Below are positions 42,067-53,027 of a stretch of 54,538 bases of DNA, in pieces. The notes beneath the pieces were generated by a model. The model saw only the letters and a program-made list of their open reading frames with translations, was not told the DNA's origin and made no database searches. Origin of the DNA: Bacillota bacterium (GTDB lineage Bacteria > Bacillota > Clostridia > Peptostreptococcales > Anaerovoracaceae); NCBI GenBank assembly GCA_017394515.1, contig JAFPXY010000009.1:1-54538 (forward strand), read 5' to 3'. How positions within the stretch are numbered: the stretch's first letter is position 1; every line of letters starts with the position of its first letter. Both the position numbers and the translations under genes were made by a program.

Positions 42067-43093
42067 AGCCCAGTTCTATTATCCTTTCTATGGTATCAGG
42101 ATAGCTCAGGCCGGAAGCTTCCCAGAGCATGGGGAACATGCTTATCTTGGTAAAGCCCGGCAGAGTGTTGATTTCATTCAAATAAATCTTGCCGTCATCT
42201 TTTCCTACGAAGAAGTCCACTCTGGCGTATCCCTCACCGTCTATGGCCTGGAAGGCCTTAACGGCGATATCCCTGATCTCCTCCGTCATTTCCGGCGAAA
42301 GCTTGGCGGGTATTACCAGCACGGATTCATCGTCATCGTACTTGGATTCATAGGTATAGAATTCACCGTGGGGGACGATCTCTCCCAGGACCGCCACCTC
42401 GGGATGAGCGTTTCCAAGGACTGCTGCCTCTACTTCGCGAGCGTTGATGGCCTCTTCGATGATGAGTCTTTTGTCATACTTGAAGGCCAGGTCGCAGGCT
42501 CTGAAGAATTCGCTCTTGTTATGAGCCTTGGTGATGCCCACGGAGGAGCCCATATTGGCGGGCTTTACAAAGCAGGGATAACCCAGTTCCTCTGCCACGT
42601 GCTGCTCTGCCCTTTCACGGTCCTCTTCATATTTATACTTGAAAAGCGCCCTGTGCTTGCAGATGGGGAAGCCCACCTTGTCGAAGACGTCCTTGGCCGC
42701 CAGCTTATCCATGGCCAGCGCCGATGCCAGAACTCCGCAGCCGCCGTAGGGAATGCCCACGGTCTCAAAGAAGCCCTGAAGTTTGCCATCTTCACAGTTA
42801 GGTCCATGGATGATGGGAAGGGCGAAGTCCGCCACCTTCTTAATATAGCTCATGTTGAAGGCTTCGGTGTAGTTTAGCCAGGTGCTCTGTTCCAAAACAT
42901 CCGCCGCGAAGGATGCGGTCATGCCTTCGGGAAGCACCAGCCTCCTCCACTCTCCGTCACGGGTGATGCCGATATATACAAGTTCATATCTTTCTTTGTT
43001 TATGGCGCGAATGACAGAAGCGGCTGACATAAGAGATACTTCGTGTTCTGAAGATTTGCCGCCAAAAACTATAGCTATTTTTCTTTTATTCAT
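42023..43093 (-). CDS. ddl: D-alanine--D-alanine ligase
   Basis: 356 residues, ATP-grasp enzyme making D-Ala-D-Ala for peptidoglycan. N-terminal VFGGKSSEHEVSLMSA, the ATP-binding loop PCFVKPANMGSSVGITKA, EEAINAREVEAAVLGN, and the metal/active-site segment ARVDFFVGKDDGKIYLNEIN followed by TLPGFTKISMFPMLWEASG. The 'Y/F' position that separates Ala from lactate ligases was not resolved by eye. Its start overlaps the hslO stop by 4 bp. Confidence 0.95.
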   Translation of the reverse strand: MNKRKIAIVFGGKSSEHEVSLMSAASVIRAINKERYELVYIGITRDGEWRRLVLPEGMTASFAADVLEQSTWLNYTEAFNMSYIKKVADFALPIIHGPNCEDGKLQGFFETVGIPYGGCGVLASALAMDKLAAKDVFDKVGFPICKHRALFKYKYEEDRERAEQHVAEELGYPCFVKPANMGSSVGITKAHNKSEFFRACDLAFKYDKRLIIEEAINAREVEAAVLGNAHPEVAVLGEIVPHGEFYTYESKYDDDESVLVIPAKLSPEMTEEIRDIAVKAFQAIDGEGYARVDFFVGKDDGKIYLNEINTLPGFTKISMFPMLWEASGLSYPDTIERIIELGYERYNDQNNRQAML

Positions 43094-44007
43094 TTGATAC
43101 CTTCCAGTAATTTCAAAAGATCGTCTTTATCGAAATGATATTTCTTAAGGCAGAACTGACATACCAGTTCAGCCTCTCCGTCCTCTTCAATGATCTCCGT
43201 CAAATCCTTGCGGCCGATGGACATAAGCACCTGCTCGAGCCTCTCCCTGGAGCAGTCGCACTGCCAGTTAAGGTCTCTGAAGCTCAGGATCTCCATCTGA
43301 TATTCCTCGGGAAGCACGTCAAAGATCCTGTGAAGCATGGCTTCCAGGATGCCCTCCTGAGTCTTACCTACATTATTATCTGTAGCTTCCTCCACTAAAG
43401 ATGTGATGGGCGGAAGATCCGCTATCATCTTCTCAAGCGCATCCACTGCGCCTTCCTCTGCATCGGGAAGCATCTGGATGAACATACCGCCTGCAGCCTT
43501 GATGCTCCAGTCAGTATCCACCTTGACTCCCAGGGAGAAGGCCGTGTTCTGCTGTTCAGATATATAATAGTAGGCTGTCAGGTCGTCGGCAATCTCGCCG
43601 TCCACTAAAGCTATGGTTCCCACGTAGGGTTCCTTAAGGCCCAGGTCCTTGATGACGGTCAGATCTCCAATTCCTATGGCGCCGCCCACGTCCAGTTTAC
43701 CTCTGTCATTTAAAGGCAGCTCGCAGCTGGGATCCGCAGCGTAGCCCTTAACTCTTCCGTCGCCGGTGGCCGTGGCCAGTATCTGCTGGATGGGTCCGTC
43801 GCCCTTGAAAAGAACTGTAAGTTTATCACCTTCGCTCTTAAGGTCCAGGCCCATTAAGCCTGCTCCCGTCAGCACCCTTCCAAGGGCTGCTGATGCTAAA
43901 GGTGTGGTGTCGTGAATCTTTCTGGCTTCTTCTACCAGATCCGTTGTGATGGTCAAATATACTCTGAATGACCCGCTTTTATCGATTGCTGTTATTACTT
44001 TACTCAT
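43090..44007 (-). CDS. hslO: Redox-regulated chaperone Hsp33
   Basis: 305 residues. Oxidation-activated holdase of the cytoplasm. The family core (TPLASAALGRVLTGAGLMG, KGDGPIQQILATATGDG) is followed by the C-terminal zinc switch CDC (WQCDCSRERL) and CQFC (LVCQFCLKKY), all four cysteines present. It heads the hslO-ddl-DUF1934-DUF1846-ybaK operon; GGGGG precedes the start. Confidence 0.95.
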   Translation of the reverse strand: MSKVITAIDKSGSFRVYLTITTDLVEEARKIHDTTPLASAALGRVLTGAGLMGLDLKSEGDKLTVLFKGDGPIQQILATATGDGRVKGYAADPSCELPLNDRGKLDVGGAIGIGDLTVIKDLGLKEPYVGTIALVDGEIADDLTAYYYISEQQNTAFSLGVKVDTDWSIKAAGGMFIQMLPDAEEGAVDALEKMIADLPPITSLVEEATDNNVGKTQEGILEAMLHRIFDVLPEEYQMEILSFRDLNWQCDCSRERLEQVLMSIGRKDLTEIIEEDGEAELVCQFCLKKYHFDKDDLLKLLEGIK

Positions 44008-44089
44008 TTTTCCCCCTATTTTTACATCTTATTTTATCATATTTCACATCTTTTTTACACATAAATATCACAAAAGTTAAATATAATTT

Positions 44090-44117
44090 GTTTGTACCTT
44101 GAAGGAAGGGTACAAAC
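44090..44117 (+). promoter_or_regulatory. Inverted repeat in the htrA leader
   Basis: GTTTGTACC (44090-44098) and GGTACAAAC (44109-44117) are perfect 9 bp arms around 10 bases. The repeat sits just after a TATAAT (44082-44087) and 38 bp before the htrA start, so it could be an operator over the transcription start or an RNA hairpin in the leader. Confidence 0.6.
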
Positions 44118-44154
44118 CGAGATCAAATTTTTTTCTAACTAGGAGGCAACTTCA

Positions 44155-45420
44155 ATGGATGATTGGGAAAAATTCAATTATAGCGAACGAACTGATTCCG
44201 AAACAGCTGGTCCCGCGCCTAAGGTAAAGACCGTATACACTGACTATGGTGATGGATACGGCAGCGCCGGTTCTTATGCCAGAGAGCCTAAATACGTGAC
44301 CCGCAAGGCCATGATCATAACGGTAATTATCTGCATGCTTCTTTCAGCCTTCGTAGGCGCTGCATGCTACGCTCTGGCCATGTCCACCTTCGGCGGAACC
44401 ACCATCGATAAGACCATCAAGACAACCAATTACAACCTGGCCAAGGCTACGGGAAGCGTACTTTCCCTTCAGGAAATTATCGCAAAAAATGAAAACTCCG
44501 TAGTAGCCATCTCCACCGAGACCATGTCCACAGACTTCTGGGTAGGCCAATACGTAACACAGGGTGCCGGTTCCGGTGTCATCTATTCTGAAGACGGATA
44601 CGTCATCACCAACAATCACGTGATCGACGGCGCCTCCAACATCAAGGTGACCCTTTACGACGGTACTGAATATGAAGCTACTCTTGTAGCTACCGATTCC
44701 ATGACCGACGTGGCAGTTCTCAAGATCGATGCTACAGGCCTTCAGCCTGTAACCTTCGGCGATATGAACAACGTTAACGTAGGCGACGCTGTAGTTGCCA
44801 TCGGTAACCCTCTGGGAACCCTTTCAGGTACAGCTACCGAAGGAATCGTCAGTGCTCTTGAAAGAGAGATCACTCTCGACGGCAAGCAGATGACCCTTAT
44901 TCAGACATCAGCATCCATCAACCCCGGTAACTCCGGTGGCGGACTCTTCGACCAGTACGGCAACCTCATCGGTATCGTAGTGGCCAAGTCCTCAGGATCT
45001 GACGTAGAAGGTTTAGGCTTCGCCATTCCTTGTGATAAGGTTTCAAGCGTAGCCAAGTCCCTCATAGAGAACGGCTATGTAGAAGGCAGACCTCAGGCCG
45101 GTATCGTAATCATCGACCTGACCGATCCTCAGACAGCTATGCAGTATGGCGCAACCATTACCGGCGTATATATCAAGGATGTCACCGGTAAGAACGCCAA
45201 GAAGGCAGGCCTTAAATCCGGAGATCTGATCTACTACGTAGACGATACCAAGATCACCGGCACAGCTCAGCTGGTAGCGCTCATCCAGTCTCACCAGGTA
45301 GGTGACGTGCTCACCTTCACCGTCGTAAGAGACAACGAAATGGTCAAGTGCGACGTAGAACTGGAATTATCCAAGCCCGAACAGCAGGAGCAGAAGATCG
45401 ATAACTCACTGGGCAACTGA
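44155..45420 (+). CDS. htrA: HtrA/DegP-like membrane-anchored serine protease
   Basis: 421 residues. A cytoplasmic N-terminus (about 1-50), one membrane helix (52-76), a trypsin-like domain with catalytic H156 (ITNNHVIDG), D186 (MTDVAVLKID) and S261 (NPGNSGGGLFD), and one PDZ domain (about 305-400, KNAKKAGLKSGDLIYYVDD). It is a surface quality-control protease that handles misfolded exported proteins. AGGAGG precedes the start. The palindrome in its leader may be how it is controlled; no CssRS-like pair is in the window. Confidence 0.93.
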   Translation: MDDWEKFNYSERTDSETAGPAPKVKTVYTDYGDGYGSAGSYAREPKYVTRKAMIITVIICMLLSAFVGAACYALAMSTFGGTTIDKTIKTTNYNLAKATGSVLSLQEIIAKNENSVVAISTETMSTDFWVGQYVTQGAGSGVIYSEDGYVITNNHVIDGASNIKVTLYDGTEYEATLVATDSMTDVAVLKIDATGLQPVTFGDMNNVNVGDAVVAIGNPLGTLSGTATEGIVSALEREITLDGKQMTLIQTSASINPGNSGGGLFDQYGNLIGIVVAKSSGSDVEGLGFAIPCDKVSSVAKSLIENGYVEGRPQAGIVIIDLTDPQTAMQYGATITGVYIKDVTGKNAKKAGLKSGDLIYYVDDTKITGTAQLVALIQSHQVGDVLTFTVVRDNEMVKCDVELELSKPEQQEQKIDNSLGN

Positions 45421-45447
45421 TGAGTGAAAAGTTGATTCCAACATAAA

Positions 45448-45480
45448 ACCCCTCGGCGAAATGTCGGGGGGTATTTCTTT
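45448..45480 (+). terminator. Terminator after htrA
   Basis: ACCCCTCGGC pairs with GTCGGGGGGT (with G-U pairs) around GAAAT, followed by ATTTCTTTT. Confidence 0.8.
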
Positions 45481-45483
45481 TAG

Positions 45484-46173
45484 CTATTTAATTGCTCTCA
45501 CATGCTTGCTGAGTTTGCCTTCCTCGCTCTTTACGAAGTCCTTGAGTTTGGAGATGTGAACTTCAGCAAAGCGTCTGGCGCTGTTGGCGTCTCCGCTCAT
45601 GATAGCTTCCACGATCTCCTGATGCTCCAGGGGCTGATTCTTGAATCTTGAAAAATCATCATAATAGATGTATCTGAATCTCAGAGCCAGTTCCTGAACC
45701 TGGGATACCATCTTGATCAAGGTCTTGTTGTCGCTTAAGCCTACGATGAACTTGTGGAAGTCCTCATCCTGCTTGATGATCTCCTCTATGTCGCCGGCCT
45801 CTACGGCTTCCTTGTATCTTCTGGTCATGTCCTTGAGCTGCAAAATATCCCCTTCCGCGATCTTCTGAGCTGCAAGGCCAGCTGCCATGCCTTCCAGATC
45901 CTGCCTTACTTCCAGAACGTCCACCATGTCCTTGGCGGAGATGTCTGAAGCGTAGGCGCCGCGTCTGGGCTCGATGGTTACCAGACCTTCCTTTTCCAGC
46001 TTTCTGATGGCTTCTCTTACAGGTGTGCGGCTCACGCCCATCTCATCTGCCAGATCCACTTCCATCATTCTGGTACCGGGAGCGATCTCCCCTACCATTA
46101 TCTGTCTCTTTAATTCTTCGTATACGATCTCTCTTAAAGGTCTATGATTTTGTAAACTGAAATTGATCATCAA
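45484..46173 (-). CDS. GntR/FadR-family (FCD-domain) transcriptional regulator
   Basis: 229 residues. An N-terminal winged helix (about 10-75; REIVYEELKRQIMVGEIAPG, then MGVSRTPVREAIRKLEKEGL, the GntR recognition helix) and a C-terminal all-helical FCD ligand domain (about 90-215, with DEDFHKFIVGLSDN and a late RRFAEVHISKLKD metal-site histidine). The regulated genes are unknown. It overlaps the ispE stop by ATGA, so it is translated with the isoprenoid gene; this pairing recurs in Clostridia, from memory. Confidence 0.9.
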   Translation of the reverse strand: MMINFSLQNHRPLREIVYEELKRQIMVGEIAPGTRMMEVDLADEMGVSRTPVREAIRKLEKEGLVTIEPRRGAYASDISAKDMVDVLEVRQDLEGMAAGLAAQKIAEGDILQLKDMTRRYKEAVEAGDIEEIIKQDEDFHKFIVGLSDNKTLIKMVSQVQELALRFRYIYYDDFSRFKNQPLEHQEIVEAIMSGDANSARRFAEVHISKLKDFVKSEEGKLSKHVRAIK

Positions 46174-47084
46174 TGTTTTCCTCTGATTCTTCTCATATTG
46201 CCTGCGAAAAAGCTGTCATATCCCATCTCCTTGAAATGGGCAGCTGCTTTTTTGGCATCGCTCATATTGTCATAAAATCCGATGACTGTAGGACCGCTTC
46301 CGCTCATCATGGCGAACTTAGCTCCTTCAGTATCAGCTACCAGTTTTTTAAGTTCCGCTACTTCGGGATATGCCTTTAGGGTGTAGGTTTCCAGCACGTT
46401 TCCAAGCTTTTCGAGGGCCTGTTCTTTGCTCCCATTTAAGAGGGCCTTCATAAGGCCTTCTCCGTCGGGATGATCAAGCTCTCCTGCCTGGTCGATTCCC
46501 TGGTATACTTCCTTGGTGGACACTCCGAACCTGGGCTTCACCAGAAGGAAGCTCATGTCCAGATCCCTGGAGATGGGTGTCAGGACTTCTCCTCTGCCTC
46601 TTCCCATGGCGCAGCTGTATCTGCTGTTCTGGGTGAGCACCATGAAGGGCACGTCAGAACCCAGTTCAGCTCCGATCTCACAAAGCTCCTTTGTGTTAAG
46701 CCCCAGCTCCCAAAGCCTGTTCAGACCGATGATCACTGCCGCTCCGTTACCGGATCCGCCGGCAAGGCCTGCTGCCACAGGTATCCTCTTGGTTATCCTG
46801 ATCTTAAGGCAGCCGAATCTGGCTTTGCCTGATCTCAAGGCATACTTCTCCATGAGAACCGCCGCCTTGTAGGCCAGGTTCCTTTCATCCGTAGGAAGAT
46901 AGGATTTGTTGGTCCTAAGGTCGATCTTAAGTTGTTTCAGTTGATCGTCTTCCTGCCAATCCATTTCGATATCATCGGAAAGAGATATCTGCTGCATGAC
47001 CGTAGCGACTTCGTGATAACCGTCATCTCTCAGGCCAAGCACGTCCATGGACAGGTTGATCTTAGCGTATGACTTGATATTTAT
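46170..47084 (-). CDS. ispE: 4-diphosphocytidyl-2-C-methyl-D-erythritol kinase, probable AUA start
   Basis: About 304 residues. Phosphorylates CDP-ME in the MEP isoprenoid pathway. GHMP kinase motifs: the N-terminal KSYAKINLSMDVLG with its essential lysine, GYHEVATVMQQISL, the ATP loop PVAAGLAGGSGNGAAV, and FAMMSGSGPTVIGFYDN. The first ATG in frame (47048) lies after YAKINLS and would remove it. Upstream there is no ATG, GTG or TTG before the stop at 47093-47091. The codons read GAA AAA ATA AAT ATC AAG TCA TAC GCT AAG ATC AAC. ATA 47084 overlaps the upstream gene's TAA (ATAA), like an ATGA coupling, and is the best start; ATC 47078 is the alternative. Confidence 0.8.
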   Translation of the reverse strand: MNIKSYAKINLSMDVLGLRDDGYHEVATVMQQISLSDDIEMDWQEDDQLKQLKIDLRTNKSYLPTDERNLAYKAAVLMEKYALRSGKARFGCLKIRITKRIPVAAGLAGGSGNGAAVIIGLNRLWELGLNTKELCEIGAELGSDVPFMVLTQNSRYSCAMGRGRGEVLTPISRDLDMSFLLVKPRFGVSTKEVYQGIDQAGELDHPDGEGLMKALLNGSKEQALEKLGNVLETYTLKAYPEVAELKKLVADTEGAKFAMMSGSGPTVIGFYDNMSDAKKAAAHFKEMGYDSFFAGNMRRIRGKH

Positions 47085-47977
47085 TTTTTCTTACCCTTAC
47101 CCTTTACTTTTTTCTTGTTCTTGGCCTGGCTTCTGGCGATGCGCTCTTCACGCTCTCTTCTGGCCTCAGCCTCTGCTTTTCTTCCGGTAATGAAGGTGCT
47201 GCCGCCGCTGGCTACGGTGCGGACGCGCTTAACTCTGTAGTGACCTTCTTCGATATAGTCATCTATCTCTTCCTCAGCCTCTTCTTCAGCTTCAGCTGCC
47301 TTTTCAGCCTTAGCTGCCTCCTTGGCCTGGCGCTTGTATTCCTTTTCCATAACCTCTGCTACGGACTTACCGGTTCTCTTAGCTTCCTTGTAAGGATTGA
47401 ATCTGGTTTCCTTGTTATTATCATCCTTTTCGGCGTTCTTCTTAGCGCTTCTAACGGAGAAACCGATGATTCCTGCGTAGAGCACTAACATGAGCGCCAT
47501 GCTGACCAGGGAGTTTCTTCTCTGGTTGATGGTGGTGAACTTGACTACCTGATCTGATCCAAGAGTGTTGCCTGCGTCATCCTTTAAGGTGCCTGCGATC
47601 TTCAGTGTGTATTCGGTGTCGCCCTTGATGGTGATCTTCTTTCCGTCTTTATCAAGGTTTTCCTTGTTGGAGTCAAAGAGTACCATGACTACTCCGGTTT
47701 CCTTGGGGGAATAAAGTACTATGATAGGAAGTACATTTCCGTCAGCATCTATCAGCTGGAAGCATCCGTCGTTATCGTCTCCCAGAATGGCTTCAGTCAT
47801 TTCGTTATTGAAATAAAGCTTAACGTCAAAGTTCTCGATGGCTGCGCCGGTTGAATCAGCCTTGGGATAGGTATCCTCCAGCTTTAAGCCTCCTTCTACT
47901 CCGTCAGCGAAGCAAAAGCTGCTTGCTATCATGATGACCACTGCTATTATTGCCAGTATGCGGCCTGTTCTCTTCAT
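47081..47977 (-). CDS. Membrane protein with extracellular Ig-like (SbsA/Big_5) domain
   Basis: 298 residues. A signal sequence (about 1-24), an Ig-like domain (about 30-150, TYPKADSTGAAIENFDVKLY, FTTINQRR) of the SbsA/Big_5 type, a membrane helix (about 156-175), then a long cytoplasmic, charged Lys/Glu/Ala-rich tail ending in a lysine-rich KKKVKGKGKKK. The outside domain faces the wall; the tail could bind nucleic acid or the membrane. Function unknown. It sits between tadA (overlap 4 bp) and ispE, so it is part of that operon. Confidence 0.78.
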   Translation of the reverse strand: MKRTGRILAIIAVVIMIASSFCFADGVEGGLKLEDTYPKADSTGAAIENFDVKLYFNNEMTEAILGDDNDGCFQLIDADGNVLPIIVLYSPKETGVVMVLFDSNKENLDKDGKKITIKGDTEYTLKIAGTLKDDAGNTLGSDQVVKFTTINQRRNSLVSMALMLVLYAGIIGFSVRSAKKNAEKDDNNKETRFNPYKEAKRTGKSVAEVMEKEYKRQAKEAAKAEKAAEAEEEAEEEIDDYIEEGHYRVKRVRTVASGGSTFITGRKAEAEARREREERIARSQAKNKKKVKGKGKKK

Positions 47978-48492
47978 AAGTTCTTCTCCTCCAGTTTTCT
48001 TTGCTTTTGTTTTAATCTCAGATCCTTAAAAAACCCCTGAACTATATCACGGCACTGGTCCTTGATGGGACCGTCCTCGATCTCCGTGAGTTCTATCTGA
48101 TGATTCAGTCTCTGCTCGTTTATGACATTGAGCACGGAGCCGCAGCCCCCTGCCTTGGGATCCATGACCCCTACGTAAAGATGCTCTATTCTGGCCCAGA
48201 CCAGAGCTCCCGCGCACATGGAACAGGGTTCCATGGTAACATACATGTCACAGCCCGTCAATCTTCTCCAGTTCAAAGTTTCCTTCAGAAACTTCCCGGC
48301 CTGTCTGATGGCGTTTATCTCCGCATGGGCCGTAGGATCTCCGTCCGTGTCTGTGGTATTATGACCGCGCCCGATTATCTCTCCGTCCTTTACGATGACG
48401 GCGCCCACGGGTATTTCGCTTTTTTCCAAAGCTTTCTGAGCTTCCTTCAGGGCTTCAAGCATATATCTTTCCATACCCGATGATTTTACCAC
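47974..48492 (-). CDS. tadA: tRNA-specific adenosine deaminase
   Basis: 172 residues. Deaminates A34 to inosine in tRNA(Arg)ACG. The zinc and proton-shuttle motifs are HAEINAIRQ and EPCSMCAGALVWARI; FFKDLR near the C-terminus is typical of TadA. Start is GTG 48492 with AGAGGTG five bases ahead; ATG 48474 is possible. It heads a four-gene operon (tadA, Ig-like, ispE, gntR). Confidence 0.93.
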   Translation of the reverse strand: MVKSSGMERYMLEALKEAQKALEKSEIPVGAVIVKDGEIIGRGHNTTDTDGDPTAHAEINAIRQAGKFLKETLNWRRLTGCDMYVTMEPCSMCAGALVWARIEHLYVGVMDPKAGGCGSVLNVINEQRLNHQIELTEIEDGPIKDQCRDIVQGFFKDLRLKQKQRKLEEKNL

Positions 48493-48648
48493 AAAATCAC
48501 CTCTGATTCAATATGAATTTTGCATACAAAGTGCATGATTGTTTTTTGCGGGCCAAAATCCCATAAAAATCCGCGTATTTTTTGAAAAAAACTGGCATCG
48601 CATACTGATTTGTAGTAAAATATTTGTGTATTTTTTGGAGGCTGCATT

Positions 48649-49287
48649 ATGATTATGGATCTCATAGTAATCTTGATATTCGTGATCACCATATTCTTTT
48701 CCATGCGAAAAGGGTTTATGTTTACTGTGGCCTTATTCACCAAGGGACTGGTCTCCGTGGTGGTAGCCTACCTGCTGTCCGGCAAGCTGGGCGCCCTCAT
48801 CGAGGGTACCACCGTGGGTGAGACCACCAAGATGCGAATAGCGGAGACCCTGACCGACAAATGGCAGGATTCCGAAGTTTACCGGGTCATCCCGGATATT
48901 CTTAAAGGAAGCAGTGACGAGGTGTCCAAGAACGTCATAGAAACCAGCGCCGAGAGCATCAACCACGCCGCCTGGATCATCCTATCCTTCTTGCTGATCC
49001 TCATCGTCATCCGAGTTGTCCTGGGGATCCTGGTACGAATGGCCAAGAACTCCCGAGAGAAGGATCGCTTCACCGGCACCCTGGACTGGCTCCTGGGGCT
49101 GGTGCTCGGCATCATCATGGGCGTCGTGGTGATCTTCCTCTTCCTGGCTCTGCTCTTCCCCGTCGCCAGCTTGGTGGCTCCCGGACACGCAGAAGATATC
49201 ATGGCCTGGTTCAATGGCTCCATCTTCGCGCAGGATCTATACGACAACAATCTGCTGCTTTTGATACTCAAAGGCATGCTTTCATAA
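48649..49287 (+). CDS. CvpA-family membrane protein
   Basis: 212 residues with about four hydrophobic segments: 3-20, 24-44, 107-127 and 140-172. The N-terminal DLIVILIFVITIFFSMRKGF, the YLLSGKLGALIEG region and the late LDWLLGLVLGIIMGVVV fit the CvpA/colicin V production family; several CvpA-like proteins in Firmicutes are of unknown role. Start ATG 48649 has GGAGG seven bases upstream. It precedes pyrG by 90 bp, with a strong hairpin in between. Confidence 0.75.
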   Translation: MIMDLIVILIFVITIFFSMRKGFMFTVALFTKGLVSVVVAYLLSGKLGALIEGTTVGETTKMRIAETLTDKWQDSEVYRVIPDILKGSSDEVSKNVIETSAESINHAAWIILSFLLILIVIRVVLGILVRMAKNSREKDRFTGTLDWLLGLVLGIIMGVVVIFLFLALLFPVASLVAPGHAEDIMAWFNGSIFAQDLYDNNLLLLILKGMLS

Positions 49288-49298
49288 CCGCTGACTCT

Positions 49299-49322
49299 GA
49301 GGCTGTCGCTTGCGACAGCCTC
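49299..49322 (+). terminator. Hairpin between the CvpA-like gene and pyrG
   Basis: GAGGCTGTCGC pairs perfectly with GCGACAGCCTC (11 bp, UUCG-like CTTG loop). Only TTC follows, so termination strength is unclear. Confidence 0.6.
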
Positions 49323-49377
49323 TTCAAATTCCATATGAAATATTGAACAAAATATATTACAAGGAGGCGAAGAAGTT

Positions 49378-51011
<1,634 letters not shown>

Positions 51012-51027
<16 letters not shown>

Positions 51028-52883
51028 GTTACACGGGAAAAGATCAGGCAGCGCCTATACTTCTGGAAGGCCTTTCCAAACTGGAATACAGAGGCTATGA
51101 TTCGGCCGGCATCGCCGTCCGCGACGGGGAAGACGCCTTTGAGATGGTCAAAGCCAAGGGAAGACTTTTCAATCTATATAACAAGACCGATGGCGGCCGC
51201 GCCCTTCCCGGCTCCTGCGGCATCGGCCACACCAGATGGGCTACCCACGGGGAGCCCAGCGAGGTCAACGCCCATCCGCACATCAGCGACTGGTTCGAAG
51301 GCTCCGGCACCGCTGAATTCGATTCAGACGTGGTCGGCGTCCACAACGGCATCATTGAAAACTACCAGGAGCTGGCGGATAAACTTGTCAGAAATGACTA
51401 TACCTTCTACAGCCAGACGGACACGGAAGTCCTCATCAAACTGGTGGACTACTATTACAAAAAATACACCCACGATCCTGTAGACGCCATGTCCAAGACC
51501 ATGGTGAGAGTCCGGGGGTCCTTCGCTTTGGCTCTCATGTTCAGAGACCACCCCGGCGAGATCTACGTGGCGAGGAAGGACAGCCCCCTGGTGGTCGGAG
51601 TAACCGATGATGCTTCATATCTGGCTTCTGACGTGCCTGCCCTTCTTAAATATACCAGGGACGTCTACTACGTCGGTAATCTGGAGATGGCAAGGCTCGT
51701 CCCGGGAGACGTGGAGTTCTACAATCTGGATGGTGACCAGACCGAGACCCTCCTCACCAGGATCGACTGGGATGCTGAAGCGGCCGAAAAAGGCGGCTTC
51801 GAGCACTTCATGATCAAAGAGATCCACGAGCAGCCCAAGGCCGTTCGCGATACATTGAATTCATGTCTCGATACCGACGGAAACATCAACTTCAAAGATG
51901 CCTCCTTATCCGATGAAGACATCCGCAACATCTCTCAGATATATATCGCTGCCTGCGGCTCCGCCTATCACGTGGGAGTCACAGCTCAGTATGTCATAGA
52001 AGACCTGACGGGAATCCCTGTCAGGGTGGATCTGGCTTCCGAGTTCAGATACCGCAACCTGCCGCTATCGTCCAAGTCGCTCGCTGTTTTCATCAGCCAG
52101 TCGGGTGAGACAGCTGACACCTTGGCAGCCCTGAGGAAGGCGAGAGAGCAGGGCCTGCCTACCCTGGCAATCGTAAACGTTCTGGGGAGCAGCATCGCCC
52201 GGGAGGCGGATCACGTGGTCTACACCATGGCAGGCCCGGAGATCTCCGTAGCCACCACCAAGGCCTACTCGGCCCAGCTCATGGTCTGCTACATGCTGGC
52301 CCTTAGATTTGCCAAAGCAAGAGGCACCTTGACGCCTGAAAAATATCAGGAACTTACTGAAGAACTCAGAAGTCTCCCGGAAAAGATTGAAAAGATCCTT
52401 CAGGACAAGGAGCGCATCCAGTGGTTTGCCAGTAAGCACGCCCACGACAGCGACATGTTCTTTATCGGGCGTGGTGTGGATTACTCCGTCAGCATGGAAG
52501 GCAGCCTCAAGATGAAGGAGATCTCCTATATCCACTCTGAGGCCTATCCGGCAGGCGAGCTCAAACACGGCACCATAAGTCTCATAGAAGAAGGCACCCT
52601 TGTGGTCGGAGTTCTGACCCAGCCCCTTCTCATGGAAAAGACCCTGAGCAATCTGGTTGAATGCAAGAGCCGCGGGGCTTACATCATGGGCCTCACCTCC
52701 TACGGCAATTACTCCGTGGAGGACACGGCCAACTTCACAGTCTACGTACCGAAGACCGACGAGCACTTTTCAGCCAGCCTTTCCGTGGTGCCCCTTCAGC
52801 TTCTGGGCTACTACCTGAGCGTCTCCAAGGGACTCGATGTGGACAAACCCAGGAACCTGGCCAAGAGCGTTACCGTGGAATAA
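51012..52883 (+). CDS. glmS: Glutamine--fructose-6-phosphate aminotransferase
   Basis: 623 residues. First step to UDP-GlcNAc. N-terminal nucleophile Cys2 in [27 protein letters not shown]; two SIS domains (about 300-440 and 470-610) with [17 protein letters not shown] and the closing KSVTVE. It overlaps pyrG by 16 bp, so CTP and amino-sugar synthesis are translated together. Because of this overlap there is no room for a glmS ribozyme, unlike in many Firmicutes. Confidence 0.96.
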
Positions 52884-52913
52884 AATATTTTTGCAAAAAA
52901 TCAAAAAACCTGT

Positions 52914-52941
52914 TTGACTTTCTCAAATGAAGGTATATAAT
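52914..52941 (+). promoter_or_regulatory. Sigma-A promoter of the NrdD-like small gene
   Basis: TTGACT (52914-52919), 16 bases, TATAAT (52936-52941), 86 bp before the start codon. One of the best promoters in the window. Confidence 0.8.
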
Positions 52942-53027
52942 ACTTACTTGGGCGCAAAATATAGGTGATTTTAAATAATTTTGCGCTGGAAACCACTATT
53001 TATAGATATCTTCAGGAGGAAAAGAAA

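Noticed and set aside
47046-47048. ATG 47048 as the ispE start
   Set aside because: It would remove the YAKINLS motif that all active IspE proteins need; the coding signal clearly continues upstream.
52965-53027. N-terminal extension of the NrdD-like small protein
   Set aside because: The upstream start has no ribosome site, whereas ATG 53028 follows AGGAGG and begins the conserved part.
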